A stretch of DNA of 64,000 nucleotides from Thermoanaerobacterium saccharolyticum. GTDB taxonomy: Bacteria; Bacillota; Thermoanaerobacteria; Thermoanaerobacterales; Thermoanaerobacteraceae. The position numbers were made by a program, and so were the translations under genes. The notes under the pieces are model-generated. The model worked only from the letters and a program-made list of their open reading frames with translations. It made no database searches and was not told the origin of the DNA. The stretch lies in NCBI RefSeq assembly GCF_000747665.1, contig NZ_BBKT01000023.1:1-64000 (forward strand), in the 5' to 3' direction. This document shows, piece after piece, positions 37,698-49,238 of this stretch (its first letter is position 1; each line of letters starts with the position of its first letter).

Positions 37698-37999
37698 AGC
37701 AGAAACAGTAGGCGATGCAGTAAAAGCAGAAAAAAATTGTTTGTACTGTTGAAAAAACTATAGAAGCAAGTGTAGTGAAAACCACAGATAATAAAATTCC
37801 AATAACCAACAAGCCAAATTCGGTTGTCGAAAGAATTGATACTGATGGGAATATAATTCAAAGAAGATACTACGATTCAAACGGTCGAGCAGTTAAGGAT
37901 ATTGATTATACTAATCATGGTAATCCAAACCAACACCCAAAGGTTCCTCATGAACATACGTAGGATTGGAGCAATCCTAACAAGCCTGTAAGAAAGTAA
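37698..37999 (+). pseudogene. Orphan toxin tip, broken by frameshift and nonsense mutation
   Basis: It begins with a stretch almost identical to 36860-36891 of the parent gene (encoding AETIGDA-like residues), then loses frame. From 37775 it reads SVVERIDTDGNIIQRRYYD, then GRAVKDIDYTNHGNPNQHPKVPHEHT, a TAG, and DWSNPNKPVRK. The His-rich end resembles C-terminal tips of polymorphic toxins (type 24-like, tentative); the TAG probably replaces a Trp codon. No toxin function is likely now. Confidence 0.6.
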
Positions 38000-38011
38000 A
38001 GAGGTGATAAA

Positions 38012-38252
38012 ATGAAGTACAGCTACTTAGAACTCAAAGAAGATTTAAGTATTGGCCATGAAGTAGAGTTTTTATACAATGGTGAAAAATATTCGATTAG
38101 TCATAATGAAAAAGGATGGTATTTGACTAAATTTAGTGATAATATCTATCAATCTTTTTGCAATAGTGAGGAACTTTTAAAAAAAAGCACTTATAAACAA
38201 TAAGCGTATCGAAGAAATTTGGGACAATGTAGTCGTTGAGTCAGTTTTTTAA
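38012..38252 (+). pseudogene. Immunity-like gene with C-terminal frameshift
   Basis: ATG at 38012 with AGAGGTG upstream, 12 bases after the orphan toxin tip. It reads MKYSYLELKEDLSIGHEVEF and onward for 63 residues, then stops. Another frame continues NKRIEEIWDNVVVESVF to 38252, a natural-looking end, so one base was probably gained or lost near 38195. The short product may still be made. An immunity role is inferred from position only. Confidence 0.55.
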
Positions 38253-38265
38253 AGTATCAATTCTC

Positions 38266-38429
38266 AAATTAAATAAATACCACGTATATGAGTAATAAAG
38301 CTATTTGAGGCATTGGAAGGTAAGATAGCTCCGTAGTTTGACCAGCCTGGTGGAGGGATACAATACAAATTGCCAAAAACAATAGAAGAATTGATAAATG
38401 AAGGATATATAAGAAAGGTGGAGAAGTAA
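38266..38429 (+). pseudogene. Second TNT toxin tip, remnant
   Basis: DNA closely matching the last 150 bases of the intact TNT domain (YHVYE...FDQPGGGIQYK-PKTI-ELINEGYI), but with in-frame stops, for example TAA after the tyrosine region and TAG in place of the Trp codon of APWFDQ. It directly precedes the second immunity copy. Confidence 0.75.
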
Positions 38430-38430
38430 T

Positions 38431-38703
38431 ATGAATTTAAAAGAATTAAAGGAAAGACTAATAAGAGAAAACATACCACAGATATGGTGGGGAATACCTG
38501 GACAATTTGATCCGTTTGCTAATTTCTGGTTAAAACAAAATGAAGAGGGAACTTGGATAATGTATTATCAAGATGAGAGAGGGAATAAAGATACAATAAA
38601 AACTTTTGCATCAGAAGAAGATGCTTGTGACTTTTTTTATAAATATGTAACTGAAGTATATGAAAAAGAAAAGCCATATATAGGGAAAGGGAAAGATTTA
38701 TAA
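38431..38703 (+). CDS. Second TNT-type immunity protein paralogue
   Basis: 90-aa paralogue of the protein at 37337 (IWWGIPGQFDPFANFWLKQ, YYQDERGNKDTIKTFASEEDACDFFYKY). Good ribosome site GGTGGAGAA. It outlives its degraded cognate toxin tip, a pattern typical of orphan immunity genes kept for protection against sister strains (inference). Confidence 0.65.
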   Translation: MNLKELKERLIRENIPQIWWGIPGQFDPFANFWLKQNEEGTWIMYYQDERGNKDTIKTFASEEDACDFFYKYVTEVYEKEKPYIGKGKDL

Positions 38704-38729
38704 AATTCAGCACCATAGTTTTAATCTGT

Positions 38730-38822
38730 GGAACAGTAGCACCACATGAAGAATGGTGAAGACCAGGAGGAACGAGACAAATATTTGTACCAAACGCAGA
38801 CGTATTAAAGGATGTGAAGTAG
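38730..38822 (+). pseudogene. Third toxin tip remnant
   Basis: In frame: GTVAPHEEW, stop, RPGGTRQIFVPNADVLKDVK, stop. The APH-EW-RPGG-Q pattern resembles the ends of ADP-ribosyltransferase- or TNT-like polymorphic toxins, but too little remains to assign. The internal TGA probably replaces a Gly codon. Confidence 0.5.
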
Positions 38823-38825
38823 CAC

Positions 38826-39141
38826 ATGACACTTAAAAGGAATAAACTATACGAAGTAAGAAATTAATAGAAGCAATAGACAATGTAATGCCTGAGTTAG
38901 AAAAAGAAATAAAAGATAGAAAAAAGGCATACCAGGATATGGAGAAGTTGATGAACTTGAATTTATAAAGGAGGAATTAGAAGAGGTAAAAAGAATGGCA
39001 GTAGAGAACAGATTGCCACCAAAGAACAAAAGAGCATTTCAATATCCATGGTTTTTCACAGATGGGTGGAAAGTCGAACCGAAAATAAAAGATAAACTTT
39101 GGGATATTGCTCGTATGTATGAAAGACAACTAAAAGACTGA
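38826..39141 (+). pseudogene. Third immunity-like gene, frameshifted
   Basis: ATG 38826, then three overlapping frames that together encode about 100 residues: LIEAIDNVMPELEKEIKDRK, then GYGEVDELEFIKEELEEVKR and FQYPWFFTDGWKVEPKIKDK to a TGA at 39141. At least two indels split it. No family recognised; position after a toxin tip suggests immunity. Confidence 0.5.
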
Positions 39142-39205
39142 GAATATATGAGATTGTGGCGGGTGTATTTTCAGTATCTTAAACAGATTGAAAAATTCAT
39201 TTTTT

Positions 39206-39258
39206 CTTACTTTTATTAGCATAAAATCTTTGATAAAATAAAAGTAAGTTTTTATTTT
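39206..39258 (+). terminator. Terminator at the end of the toxin-immunity region
   Basis: A perfect 12-bp inverted repeat (39206-39217 and 39237-39248; arm CTTACTTTTATT) with a 19-base loop, followed by TTTTTATTTTTC. A T-rich stretch also precedes it, so it may act in both directions. Confidence 0.65.
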
Positions 39259-39281
39259 TCAAAATTATACAAAAACGAGGT

Positions 39282-39594
39282 ATGATGATGGAAAAGCCAT
39301 TAATTAGAATTTTAATTGATCGACTATTATATTTGTTAATTGCATCATATGGAATTATCAAGGTATTTATCGTTAAAGGTGTTATAGACAAAATATTTTT
39401 ATTTGCAATATTCATTACATTCTCTCATGAATTTTACAAAACTTTTAATCAACAAGCTAAATTCAAGTGATAAAAGAATTGATTCTATTTTATCCGCTGT
39501 AATAATTTTCATAGGTTTTGCTATGGCTAGTTGGACGAGATACAAGCAAGCTTTGCACGATATAATTGCTGGTACCCTTATAATAAAAAGTTAA
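39282..39594 (+). pseudogene. Probable frameshifted RDD-family membrane protein
   Basis: Two overlapping frames. The first (39282-39470) reads PLIRILIDRLLYLLIASYGI and a second hydrophobic segment. The second frame continues SILSAVIIFIGFAMASW and ends RYKQALHDIIAGTLIIK, where LHDIIAGT is the RDD-domain hallmark. A single protein of about 100 aa with three membrane segments is likely to have been split near 39440-39470. Two separate small proteins cannot be excluded. Confidence 0.4.
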
Positions 39595-39620
39595 ATTTTT
39601 TAAATGGAGGGATGAACAAA

Positions 39621-39794
39621 ATGTTCAAACTTTTTATAAGAGCATTGATTTCTGGTTTAATTTTTACACTGTTGATGTTTCTGTTATTTAAAAAAGAAAA
39701 AAACGACTTTAAAAAGAAAAGTTTAAAGCAATTCATCTTAATGTTCTTAGTTTATTTCATTGCATATATGATTATTAGCTTACTCATCAAGTAA
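39621..39794 (+). CDS. Small membrane protein, unknown
   Basis: 57 residues: an N-terminal membrane helix (FIRALISGLIFTLLMFLLF), a Lys-rich loop (KKEKNDFKKKS) and a second helix (FILMFLVYFIAYMIISLLI). ATG 39621 lies 9 bases after GGAGGG. No family recognised. Confidence 0.55.
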   Translation: MFKLFIRALISGLIFTLLMFLLFKKEKNDFKKKSLKQFILMFLVYFIAYMIISLLIK

Positions 39795-39814
39795 AATTTT
39801 TCTGAAGGGGTATC

Positions 39815-40366
39815 ATGTATATGAATAGAAAAAACATGATAACAATAATCATTGGTGTATTAATAATGGCTTTTGGATTAATTATAGGATCATTAAGCAG
39901 ATATAACATCTTAGAAAAAATCTTTTCCTTTCTCTTAGTAGCAGTAATACTTGCCGTAATATGTGATATATACCTTCTTTTCAAGGACAAAAGATATTTT
40001 GGAAAAGCAAAATGGATAGTAAAAACAAGCAATAATACATTACTGCTTACAATCAGCTTGTACTGCACCTTAATACCGAATTTAAGCATTAATTCTAAAG
40101 ACTCTCTGCACACTATGCTTATCTCAATCATCTTTGTATCCGGGCTAATTCCTTTTTTTCATTCCATATTAAAAGACGGAATAAATGAAAAAGGCATATT
40201 TCATTGGGGCACTTTATATACATGGGATAAGATCCAAAGTTACAGTTTTACAGATAATTTTTTAGTCATTGCTTTAAATGCCTCCGCCAATAAAATCAAA
40301 TTAATTGTCAAAAAGGAAGATAAAGAAAATATCAAGCTTTTATTAAAAGAGCATATGAAGCGCTAA
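39815..40366 (+). CDS. Membrane protein, unknown (DUF5673-like C-terminal region)
   Basis: 183 residues with two N-terminal membrane segments (about 8-24 and 34-52) and two more around 75-90 and 105-122, then a soluble end. NEKGIFHWGTLYTWDKIQSYSF resembles the small domain in which GI..WG...W..I..Y is conserved in Firmicute membrane proteins; assignment is tentative. AAGGGG precedes the ATG. Confidence 0.6.
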   Translation: MYMNRKNMITIIIGVLIMAFGLIIGSLSRYNILEKIFSFLLVAVILAVICDIYLLFKDKRYFGKAKWIVKTSNNTLLLTISLYCTLIPNLSINSKDSLHTMLISIIFVSGLIPFFHSILKDGINEKGIFHWGTLYTWDKIQSYSFTDNFLVIALNASANKIKLIVKKEDKENIKLLLKEHMKR

Positions 40367-40398
40367 CGTCAATCAACAAATAAAAATAACAAGCCAAG

Positions 40399-40422
40399 AA
40401 AAAAACCGAGAATAAGTCTCGG
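40399..40422 (-). terminator. Terminator of groES
   Basis: Minus strand CCGAG-ACTTATT-CTCGG followed by TTTTTTTC, just after the groES stop codon. Confidence 0.8.
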
Positions 40423-40707
40423 CTATATTTCATCTACATCGACGTATTTAGCTATTATATCATCAACAGGGACTATCAAATATTCGGTATCACCGTGCTT
40501 TATTTTAGTGCCAGAAAATTCTTTATATATGACTCTATCGCCTATCGATATTTCATCTGTGGCACCGGCTGCAAGACCTTCCACAATGCCTTCATGCAAC
40601 TTTTCTTGCGCATTTCGAGGGATTATTATTCCTCCTATTTTTTTATCTCCTTCCGCTTCTTCAAGTCTTATAAGAGCATTCCCATTTACTGGTTGTATCT
40701 TTTCCAT
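40423..40707 (-). CDS. groES: GroES-like co-chaperonin, without an adjacent groEL
   Basis: 94-residue Cpn10 fold. PVNGNALIRLEEAE at the start, mobile-loop segment KKIGGIIIPRNAQEKLHEGIVEGL, then IGDRVIYKEFSGTKIKHGDTEYLIVPVDDIIA. ATG 40707 has AAAGG nine bases upstream. It has its own terminator and no groEL neighbour; Firmicutes normally carry groES-groEL together, so this is probably a second, divergent copy. Confidence 0.85.
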   Translation of the reverse strand: MEKIQPVNGNALIRLEEAEGDKKIGGIIIPRNAQEKLHEGIVEGLAAGATDEISIGDRVIYKEFSGTKIKHGDTEYLIVPVDDIIAKYVDVDEI

Positions 40708-40746
40708 GTACATCATCCTTTCTAAAATTATTATTGTAAATAATTT

Positions 40747-41322
40747 TTATCCTTGGATACCTAATAGAGTATTCAATCTGGCCTTATCAAACCCTACTAC
40801 TATTGTGCCATCTATGTCAGTCTGTGGCACACCCCTTTGTCCGCTTCTCCTTACAAGCTCCTCAGCAGCGCCAGGATTTTTGGTTACATCTACTTCTCTA
40901 AATGGTATATTGTTTTGTCTTAAATATGATTTTGTAGCGCTGCACCACGGACATGAAGGCGAGGTGTAAACAATGACCCTATGATATTTTTTTGACCCAT
41001 CACTTGATTTTACAGGTGACGTAGTAAGCAGCTTTTCGTAATAATCTTCTGTCTGTACACCGTAGACTATCTGCTGCACTTTTCCATCGCCGTATGCAAT
41101 TAAAGCAGGTACGGCAGTGATGCCAAATTCTGTGTGCAACCCTACCTCCGATGCATTTACTGCATAGACTTTTACATCTTTGTTTTTATCGCTGAATTTC
41201 TTTAAATTATCTAACGCCTCTAAGCTTTTTTGAGATTTATTGGAGTAAAATAACAGCATGAAAAAATCTGTCGATTTTTTTATGTCTTCAAATTCACTCC
41301 TATCTTTTATAAAGCTTAACAT
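40747..41322 (-). CDS. Thioredoxin-like/glutaredoxin fusion protein
   Basis: 191 residues. Residues 1-95 have a thioredoxin fold (FFMLLFYSNKSQKSLEALDNL...GITAVPALIAYGDGK) in which the CXXC position reads SNKS, so this half cannot do dithiol chemistry. Residues 108-190 are a glutaredoxin with an active CPWC (VYTSPSCPWCSATKSYLRQNNIPFREVDV) and the RGVPQTDI cis-Pro loop. It probably reduces disulfides in the cytoplasm, with the first domain used for binding. Start ATG 41322 follows AGAGG. Confidence 0.85.
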   Translation of the reverse strand: MLSFIKDRSEFEDIKKSTDFFMLLFYSNKSQKSLEALDNLKKFSDKNKDVKVYAVNASEVGLHTEFGITAVPALIAYGDGKVQQIVYGVQTEDYYEKLLTTSPVKSSDGSKKYHRVIVYTSPSCPWCSATKSYLRQNNIPFREVDVTKNPGAAEELVRRSGQRGVPQTDIDGTIVVGFDKARLNTLLGIQG

Positions 41323-41501
41323 ACGCAACACCTCTTACAATCATATATAAATCGCGGGAATATACCCCCCAATGGTAGCTGGTTAATCTACAATATATTA
41401 TATTCATACTGCATTAAAATGTCAACATATCGGACATCACGAGAAAAGTATATGTTTATATAAGCTAATGTATACTATCTATAAGGAAAGGAGTTGTTTT
41501 T

Positions 41502-41543
41502 ATGAAATATGAAAGAGCCGAAGAAATATACAATTCTCCCTAG
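41502..41543 (+). pseudogene. N-terminal remnant of a SspH-type small acid-soluble spore protein
   Basis: A good ribosome site (AAGGAAAGGAG) and ATG followed by MKYERAEEIYNSP and a TAG that touches the insertion-sequence end. RAEEI-SP is the opening of SspH-like spore proteins, which normally continue for 45-60 residues. The missing part is not found on the other side of the element, so insertion went with a deletion. Confidence 0.55.
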
Positions 41544-41699
41544 TTTTGCAGCAAAATTTTATGTAGAGTAACCCAGAACCAGCAATTTTTCTAATGATTC
41601 TGGGTAAAATTTTTTTAAATTTTTGTCATATTTTGGTTGCGGATTATTATGGATTGTGGTATAATATAGTTATATTGAATTTTATTGGGGGAGTTTAAT

Positions 41700-43412
41700 G
41701 TGTATTTAAAGAAAAGTAGACGCAGTTCCGGAAGAATATACCTATCTATTGCAGATGGATATCGCGATAAAGAAAGAGGGCATACAAGAACTGTTACTAT
41801 TGAATCCCTTGGATACCTCGATGAACTTCAAAAACAATATGATGATCCAATCGCTTTTTTTGAACAAAAGGTTAAAGAATTGAATGAACAAAAAGCCATG
41901 AAAAAGACTCCAATTACTCTTAGTTTTTCTCCTAATGAAAGACTTTTGATTAATACGAATAATCGTAAAAACTTTGGCTACGCTGCATTTAGTAAGATTT
42001 ATCATGAACTTGAATTGGACAAATTTTTGAAAAACAGGCAGCGTCATTCAAAAGAAGAGTATGATTCTAATGCTATTATGAAACTTCTCGTATTTTCACG
42101 TTTATTGTATCCTGCTTCAAAGAAAAAGACTTATGAGAATAGAGATATATTCTTTGAGAGGTTTGATTTTTCTTTGGATGATATCTACAGATGTTTATCT
42201 TTTTTCAATAAGCATAGTGATGCTTTGCAGCTTTGGGTTCATGAGCATATTAAGTCTTTATATGAACGAAATACTAATCTGGTTTATTACGATGTTACCA
42301 ACTATTATTTTGAAATTGATGAACAAGACGAATTGCGTAAAAAAGGCGTTTCTAAAGAACACAGGCCAGATCCAATTGTGCAGATGGGATTATTTATGGA
42401 CACCAATGGTATACCTATTACATATAAACTTTTTCCTGGCAATGCTCTAGATAAAACTACACTTATGCCTATGTTAAGGAAAATACAACATGATTATTCT
42501 TTGGGAAGAATTATTGTAGTTGCTGATAAAGGTATCATCACTGGCGATAACATTTGGTATACTTTATCTGCTGGTAATGGTTATGTATTCAGCTATTCTG
42601 TTCGTTGTGCAGATAAGGAATTTAAGAAATATGTCCTTGACGAAAACGGATATACACACAGAGGAGATAGCTTCAAGATAAAATCCAGACTTTATCCAAG
42701 AGAAATATTAGTAACCACCACTAAAGGCAAAAAAATGAAAAAGGTAGTTGATGAGAAGCAGGTTGTTTTCTATAGTGAGGAATATGCTTTGAAAGCAAAA
42801 TATGAACGAGCCGCTGCAATAGAAAAAGCCAAAGATTTAATTAAAAATCCAGCGAAATATAATAAAGCTACATCTTACGGTGCTTCCAAATATGTAAAAA
42901 ATCTTATTTTTGATGATGAAACTGGCGAAATATTGGAAAGTGCTCGTCAACACCTAGTATTTGATGAGGAAAAATTAAAAGAAGAAGAAAGATTTGATGG
43001 ATATTATGCAATAGTTACTAGCGAATACAAAGAATCTGATGATAAAATTATTGAAATGTATCGTGGTTTATGGAAAATAGAAGAGGCTTTCAAGATAACT
43101 AAAAGCGATATTGAAAGCAGACCAGTGTATTTATCACTGAGAGAGCATATTGATGCTCATTTTCTGATATGCTTTATATCACTTGTAATTGTAAGGATAC
43201 TTGAATACAGACTAAAAGGCAAATATTCTGTTTCAGCTATACTTGAAAGCCTAGCCAAAGCATCCTGCAGCTATATACAGGAGAATTATTATCTTTTTGA
43301 TTTTAATAATGATGTTCTTGAAGATATAGGCAAAGAACTAGGTATCGAATTTGGGCATAAATATATGAGGTTAGGAGAAATTAAAAAAATTTTAGGAGAA
43401 GTAAAAAAATGA
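41700..43412 (+). CDS. IS1634 family transposase
   Basis: 570-aa DDE transposase. The N-terminus (MYLKKSRRSSGRIYLSIADGYRD) and ESLGYLDEL are typical of the group. Catalytic Asp candidates lie in YYDVTNYYFEID and VVADKGIITGDN, and YRGLWKIEEAFKITKSDI corresponds to the YREK-like signature with the catalytic Glu. I prefer GTG 41700, six bases after GGGGGAG, to the TTG at 41685. Confidence 0.92.
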   Translation: MYLKKSRRSSGRIYLSIADGYRDKERGHTRTVTIESLGYLDELQKQYDDPIAFFEQKVKELNEQKAMKKTPITLSFSPNERLLINTNNRKNFGYAAFSKIYHELELDKFLKNRQRHSKEEYDSNAIMKLLVFSRLLYPASKKKTYENRDIFFERFDFSLDDIYRCLSFFNKHSDALQLWVHEHIKSLYERNTNLVYYDVTNYYFEIDEQDELRKKGVSKEHRPDPIVQMGLFMDTNGIPITYKLFPGNALDKTTLMPMLRKIQHDYSLGRIIVVADKGIITGDNIWYTLSAGNGYVFSYSVRCADKEFKKYVLDENGYTHRGDSFKIKSRLYPREILVTTTKGKKMKKVVDEKQVVFYSEEYALKAKYERAAAIEKAKDLIKNPAKYNKATSYGASKYVKNLIFDDETGEILESARQHLVFDEEKLKEEERFDGYYAIVTSEYKESDDKIIEMYRGLWKIEEAFKITKSDIESRPVYLSLREHIDAHFLICFISLVIVRILEYRLKGKYSVSAILESLAKASCSYIQENYYLFDFNNDVLEDIGKELGIEFGHKYMRLGEIKKILGEVKK

Positions 43413-43440
43413 CATTTCCACTACAACTTATTGACAAAAG

Positions 43441-43487
43441 CAAAAAGCCCGAAAGCCTTCATTTTAAAGGTTTCAGGGGCTTTTTTT
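43441..43487 (+). terminator. Terminator inside the right end of the insertion sequence
   Basis: AAAAAGCCC and GGGGCTTTTTTT arms, with inner GCCTT/AAAGG pairing and a CATTTT loop, 30 bases after the transposase stop. Confidence 0.8.
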
Positions 43488-43562
43488 ATTCCTTTTTGCT
43501 GCAAAAGTCAGGTTAAAATTCCATATGCAGCTAGATAAAACCAGTTTTTGTATATTTGATAT

Positions 43563-43608
43563 CAAAAAATGAATGTTAGCGTATAGGAAAAGCCTCAATG
43601 CTAACATT
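43563..43608 (-). terminator. Probable terminator of the cellobiose cluster 1 operon
   Basis: AATGTTAGC at 43572-43580 and its complement at 43600-43608 enclose an inner AGG/CCT pair. On the minus strand the stem is followed by CATTTTTTG. It lies about 60 bases after the glucosidase gene. Confidence 0.6.
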
Positions 43609-43669
43609 ATAAAATTCTTATTAAATTCAATGCTTCAATCATTTTCTCTAATTAAACTAATAAATAAAT

Positions 43670-47010
<3,341 letters not shown>

Positions 47011-47252
47011 AATATTCCTCCTAAATTTAAGTTTTCGCATATAGATGATTACTTTTTTATATCATCACTAAATATTCCATTAAAACTCTTTAATTTACCT
47101 TTTCATACGTCATTTTTGTCCATATAGCCAAAATCTACAGTGGTTTTCTCTATTTTTTCCAGAATAATGTCAATACAGACTTTTAGCAAATTCTATTAAC
47201 TAGTCATAATTGCTTGTCAAAATGAAAGTTACTTAATAATTGATTGTACTGA

Positions 47253-47284
47253 TAAAAAGAAGAGATGGCTTCATAGCCCCTCTT
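47253..47284 (-). terminator. Terminator after celB
   Basis: Minus strand AAGAGGGGCT-ATGA-AGCCATCTCTT (two mismatches) followed by CTTTTTATC, 15 bases after the celB stop. It would separate the PTS genes from the reductase-glucosidase genes or act as an attenuator. Confidence 0.7.
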
Positions 47285-47298
47285 ATAAACAATTTAAT

Positions 47299-48561
47299 TT
47301 ATTTTACTAATGTTTCTTCTGTTTCTTCCAACATAATTTGTCTATCTACCATCTTAAAAAACGGAATCCATATTAAAGTTGTTATAATAATCAATACTAT
47401 TTGTAAAATTGCTGTCGGCACACCTTGTGCAAGAAAACCTGAAATAATCTGCGGCATAGTCCAGTTTACAATGACACCGGATAATCTCGGGGTAACGCCA
47501 AGTGCTATTGAAAGATAACTAATTGTTGTACAAATAATTGGATTCAAAATATAAGGAATGAATAATAATGGATTTAATAAAATTGGTATACCAAATAACA
47601 ATGGCTCGTTAATGCCGAAAATTGCAGGGATTATTGCCATTTTACCAAGTGTCTTTAATCTCTTACTTTTCGCAGTAAACGCCATTAGAAATGCAAGACC
47701 GAATGTGCCTCCAATGCCTCCAGGTTGACATAATACAGAAAATGAATCAGTGATAATATTCGGTAAAGGTAAACCAGATGACAGTGCCTTTAAGTTCTCA
47801 GCAGATGCAGCTAATGTCAACGGTGAAATGATGCTAAAAACAGCATTGCCATGAATACCAAAAAACATAAACAAAGTACTTAGTATTTGGACAAGAAGAT
47901 AAGCTGGATATGACAATCCAATTCCTTGTAATGGTACTTGAATTAGTGAGTAAATCATCTGATGAATGCTTCCAAAACTTGTCTTAGCTAATCCTGCTTC
48001 TATAAACGTTGCTAAAAGTGCAGAAAACAATGCGGGCACTAAACTTGCAAAAGATTCTTCTACTATAGGTGGAACACCTTCTGGCATACGCAAATAAATC
48101 TTTTTATCTTGAAGCAATTTTGTAAATCTTACAGTAAAAACACTTATAAGCATCGCAGTAAATAAACCTGGATATCCTAACCATTGAGTAGGAATATCAG
48201 TATATAGTTTATGTGGAGTAATTAACAAAAATGTCATAAAACTAATAATCGTTATGGAAAGAGGTTTCATTCCCAATTTTGTTGCATATTGATATGGTAA
48301 TACAATAGCAACATACAAAGCAATTATACTAAGTGTTAGAGATTGAATTGTCATAAATATAGTTGCTAACCCTGTATTTTTAACAAAACTTTGCCATGCT
48401 GGGATATTTAAAAATGCTCCTAAGCAAGCAAATGAACCAAGTAAAATAACTGGCAATAAAATTTGAAATGTAGCACCTAATGCACTTAAAATTTTAATGT
48501 CGCTTATTTTTTTTGCTATAGGCATTAGCCTTTTTTGCAATGCGTCTATAAATCTATCCAT
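47299..48561 (-). CDS. celB: PTS cellobiose-type permease, EIIC
   Basis: 420-aa integral membrane sugar channel of the lactose/cellobiose PTS family, about ten membrane segments. Family motifs include FFGIHGNAVFSIISPL, QPGGIGGTFGLAF and FGINEPLLFGIPILLNPLLFIPY, where the Glu helps bind sugar. It imports and, with EIIA/EIIB, phosphorylates cellobiose-like sugars. Ribosome site GGGGG upstream of ATG. Confidence 0.95.
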   Translation of the reverse strand: MDRFIDALQKRLMPIAKKISDIKILSALGATFQILLPVILLGSFACLGAFLNIPAWQSFVKNTGLATIFMTIQSLTLSIIALYVAIVLPYQYATKLGMKPLSITIISFMTFLLITPHKLYTDIPTQWLGYPGLFTAMLISVFTVRFTKLLQDKKIYLRMPEGVPPIVEESFASLVPALFSALLATFIEAGLAKTSFGSIHQMIYSLIQVPLQGIGLSYPAYLLVQILSTLFMFFGIHGNAVFSIISPLTLAASAENLKALSSGLPLPNIITDSFSVLCQPGGIGGTFGLAFLMAFTAKSKRLKTLGKMAIIPAIFGINEPLLFGIPILLNPLLFIPYILNPIICTTISYLSIALGVTPRLSGVIVNWTMPQIISGFLAQGVPTAILQIVLIIITTLIWIPFFKMVDRQIMLEETEETLVK

Positions 48562-48593
48562 CTTTTTTCCCCCTAAAATATATTTTTTATCTT

Positions 48594-48713
48594 CTAGTCT
48601 CCAGCATCATCGTCATGATTTATGTGTACAGTTAAACTAATATTAGCAGCTACACATAGTATAGATGTAAACAAAGCTGAAACTATAATTAATATGATTT
48701 GACCTTCTGTCAT
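48594..48713 (-). CDS. 39-aa membrane peptide between EIIB and EIIC genes
   Basis: Frame MTEGQIILIIVSALFTSILC, then VAANISLTVHINHDDDAGD: one membrane helix and an acidic tail. It lies 32 bases upstream of celB in the same orientation. The ribosome site is weak. Location suggests an accessory or regulatory peptide of the permease; no family recognised. Confidence 0.35.
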   Translation of the reverse strand: MTEGQIILIIVSALFTSILCVAANISLTVHINHDDDAGD

Positions 48714-48928
48714 TAAGCACTTATTAATATACTAAAAATAGAATTGTAATATGGATGGAAATTTCCATTTAAAAGATGTTTAGGAATAGCAATAGACTAA
48801 AACTATACATCATCATACTTTTATTTTCATATAGTCAATACTGAAATCGTAAGCAATCATATATTTAAAAAAATTTTCCTGAAATCAGTCATAAAATTTC
48901 AACAAATCTTATAAGTACAGCAATCAAA

Positions 48929-49238
48929 TCATTTTTTAATAATCGTAATGGCATCATCCAAAATTTTTTCGCCATTCATCATTCCAAAATCCATCGGTTT
49001 TATAACATCAATTTTATCCGCATACTTTGAAAATGTTTTTGCAATAACGTCCTTTTTGTACGCAATCTGTGGACCTAAAAGTATAGCATCTACCTCTTCA
49101 ATAAAATTTTCTAATTGTGTATATGGGTAAGCTTGAATTTCTGCCTCTATCCCACGTTTTTTTTGCAGCTTCTCTCATTTTTCTGACTACCATACCAGTA
49201 CTTGCACCGTTTTCACACACCAAAGCAATTTTATACAT
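48929..49238 (-). pseudogene. celA: PTS cellobiose EIIB, split by +1 frameshift in an A8 tract
   Basis: From ATG 49238 the frame reads MYKIALVCENGASTGMVVRK with the phosphorylated Cys, up to EAAKK, where a run of eight A (plus strand T at 49157-49164) changes frame. The following frame reads RGIEAEIQAYPYTQLENFIE and on to PMDFGMMNGEKILDDA, ending at 48929. With seven A the protein would be a normal EIIB of about 102 aa. Either a mutation, a slippage site that still yields some protein, or a sequencing error. Confidence 0.8.

Larger units (their letters stand above)
41544..43506 (+). mobile_element. IS1634-type (IS4 superfamily) insertion sequence
   Basis: About 1.96 kb with a single transposase gene. 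The 13-base sequence TTTTGCAGCAAAA at 41544-41556 recurs inverted at 43494-43506. I see no clear target duplication; the exact ends may extend a few bases further. An internal terminator (43441-43487) precedes the right end. The transposase frame is intact, so it may still move. Confidence 0.8.

Noticed and set aside
38731..38822. A specific ADP-ribosyltransferase assignment for the third toxin tip
   Set aside because: Only about 30 residues with an internal stop remain; not enough to name a family.
41544..41556. The palindromic TTTTGCAGCAAAA as a free-standing operator
   Set aside because: Its inverted twin is at the other end of the transposase gene, so it is best read as the insertion sequence terminal repeat.
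47011..47252. A promoter for the reductase-glucosidase genes based on a TTGACA in the gap
   Set aside because: No acceptable -10 box lies 16-18 bases downstream, so it was not listed.
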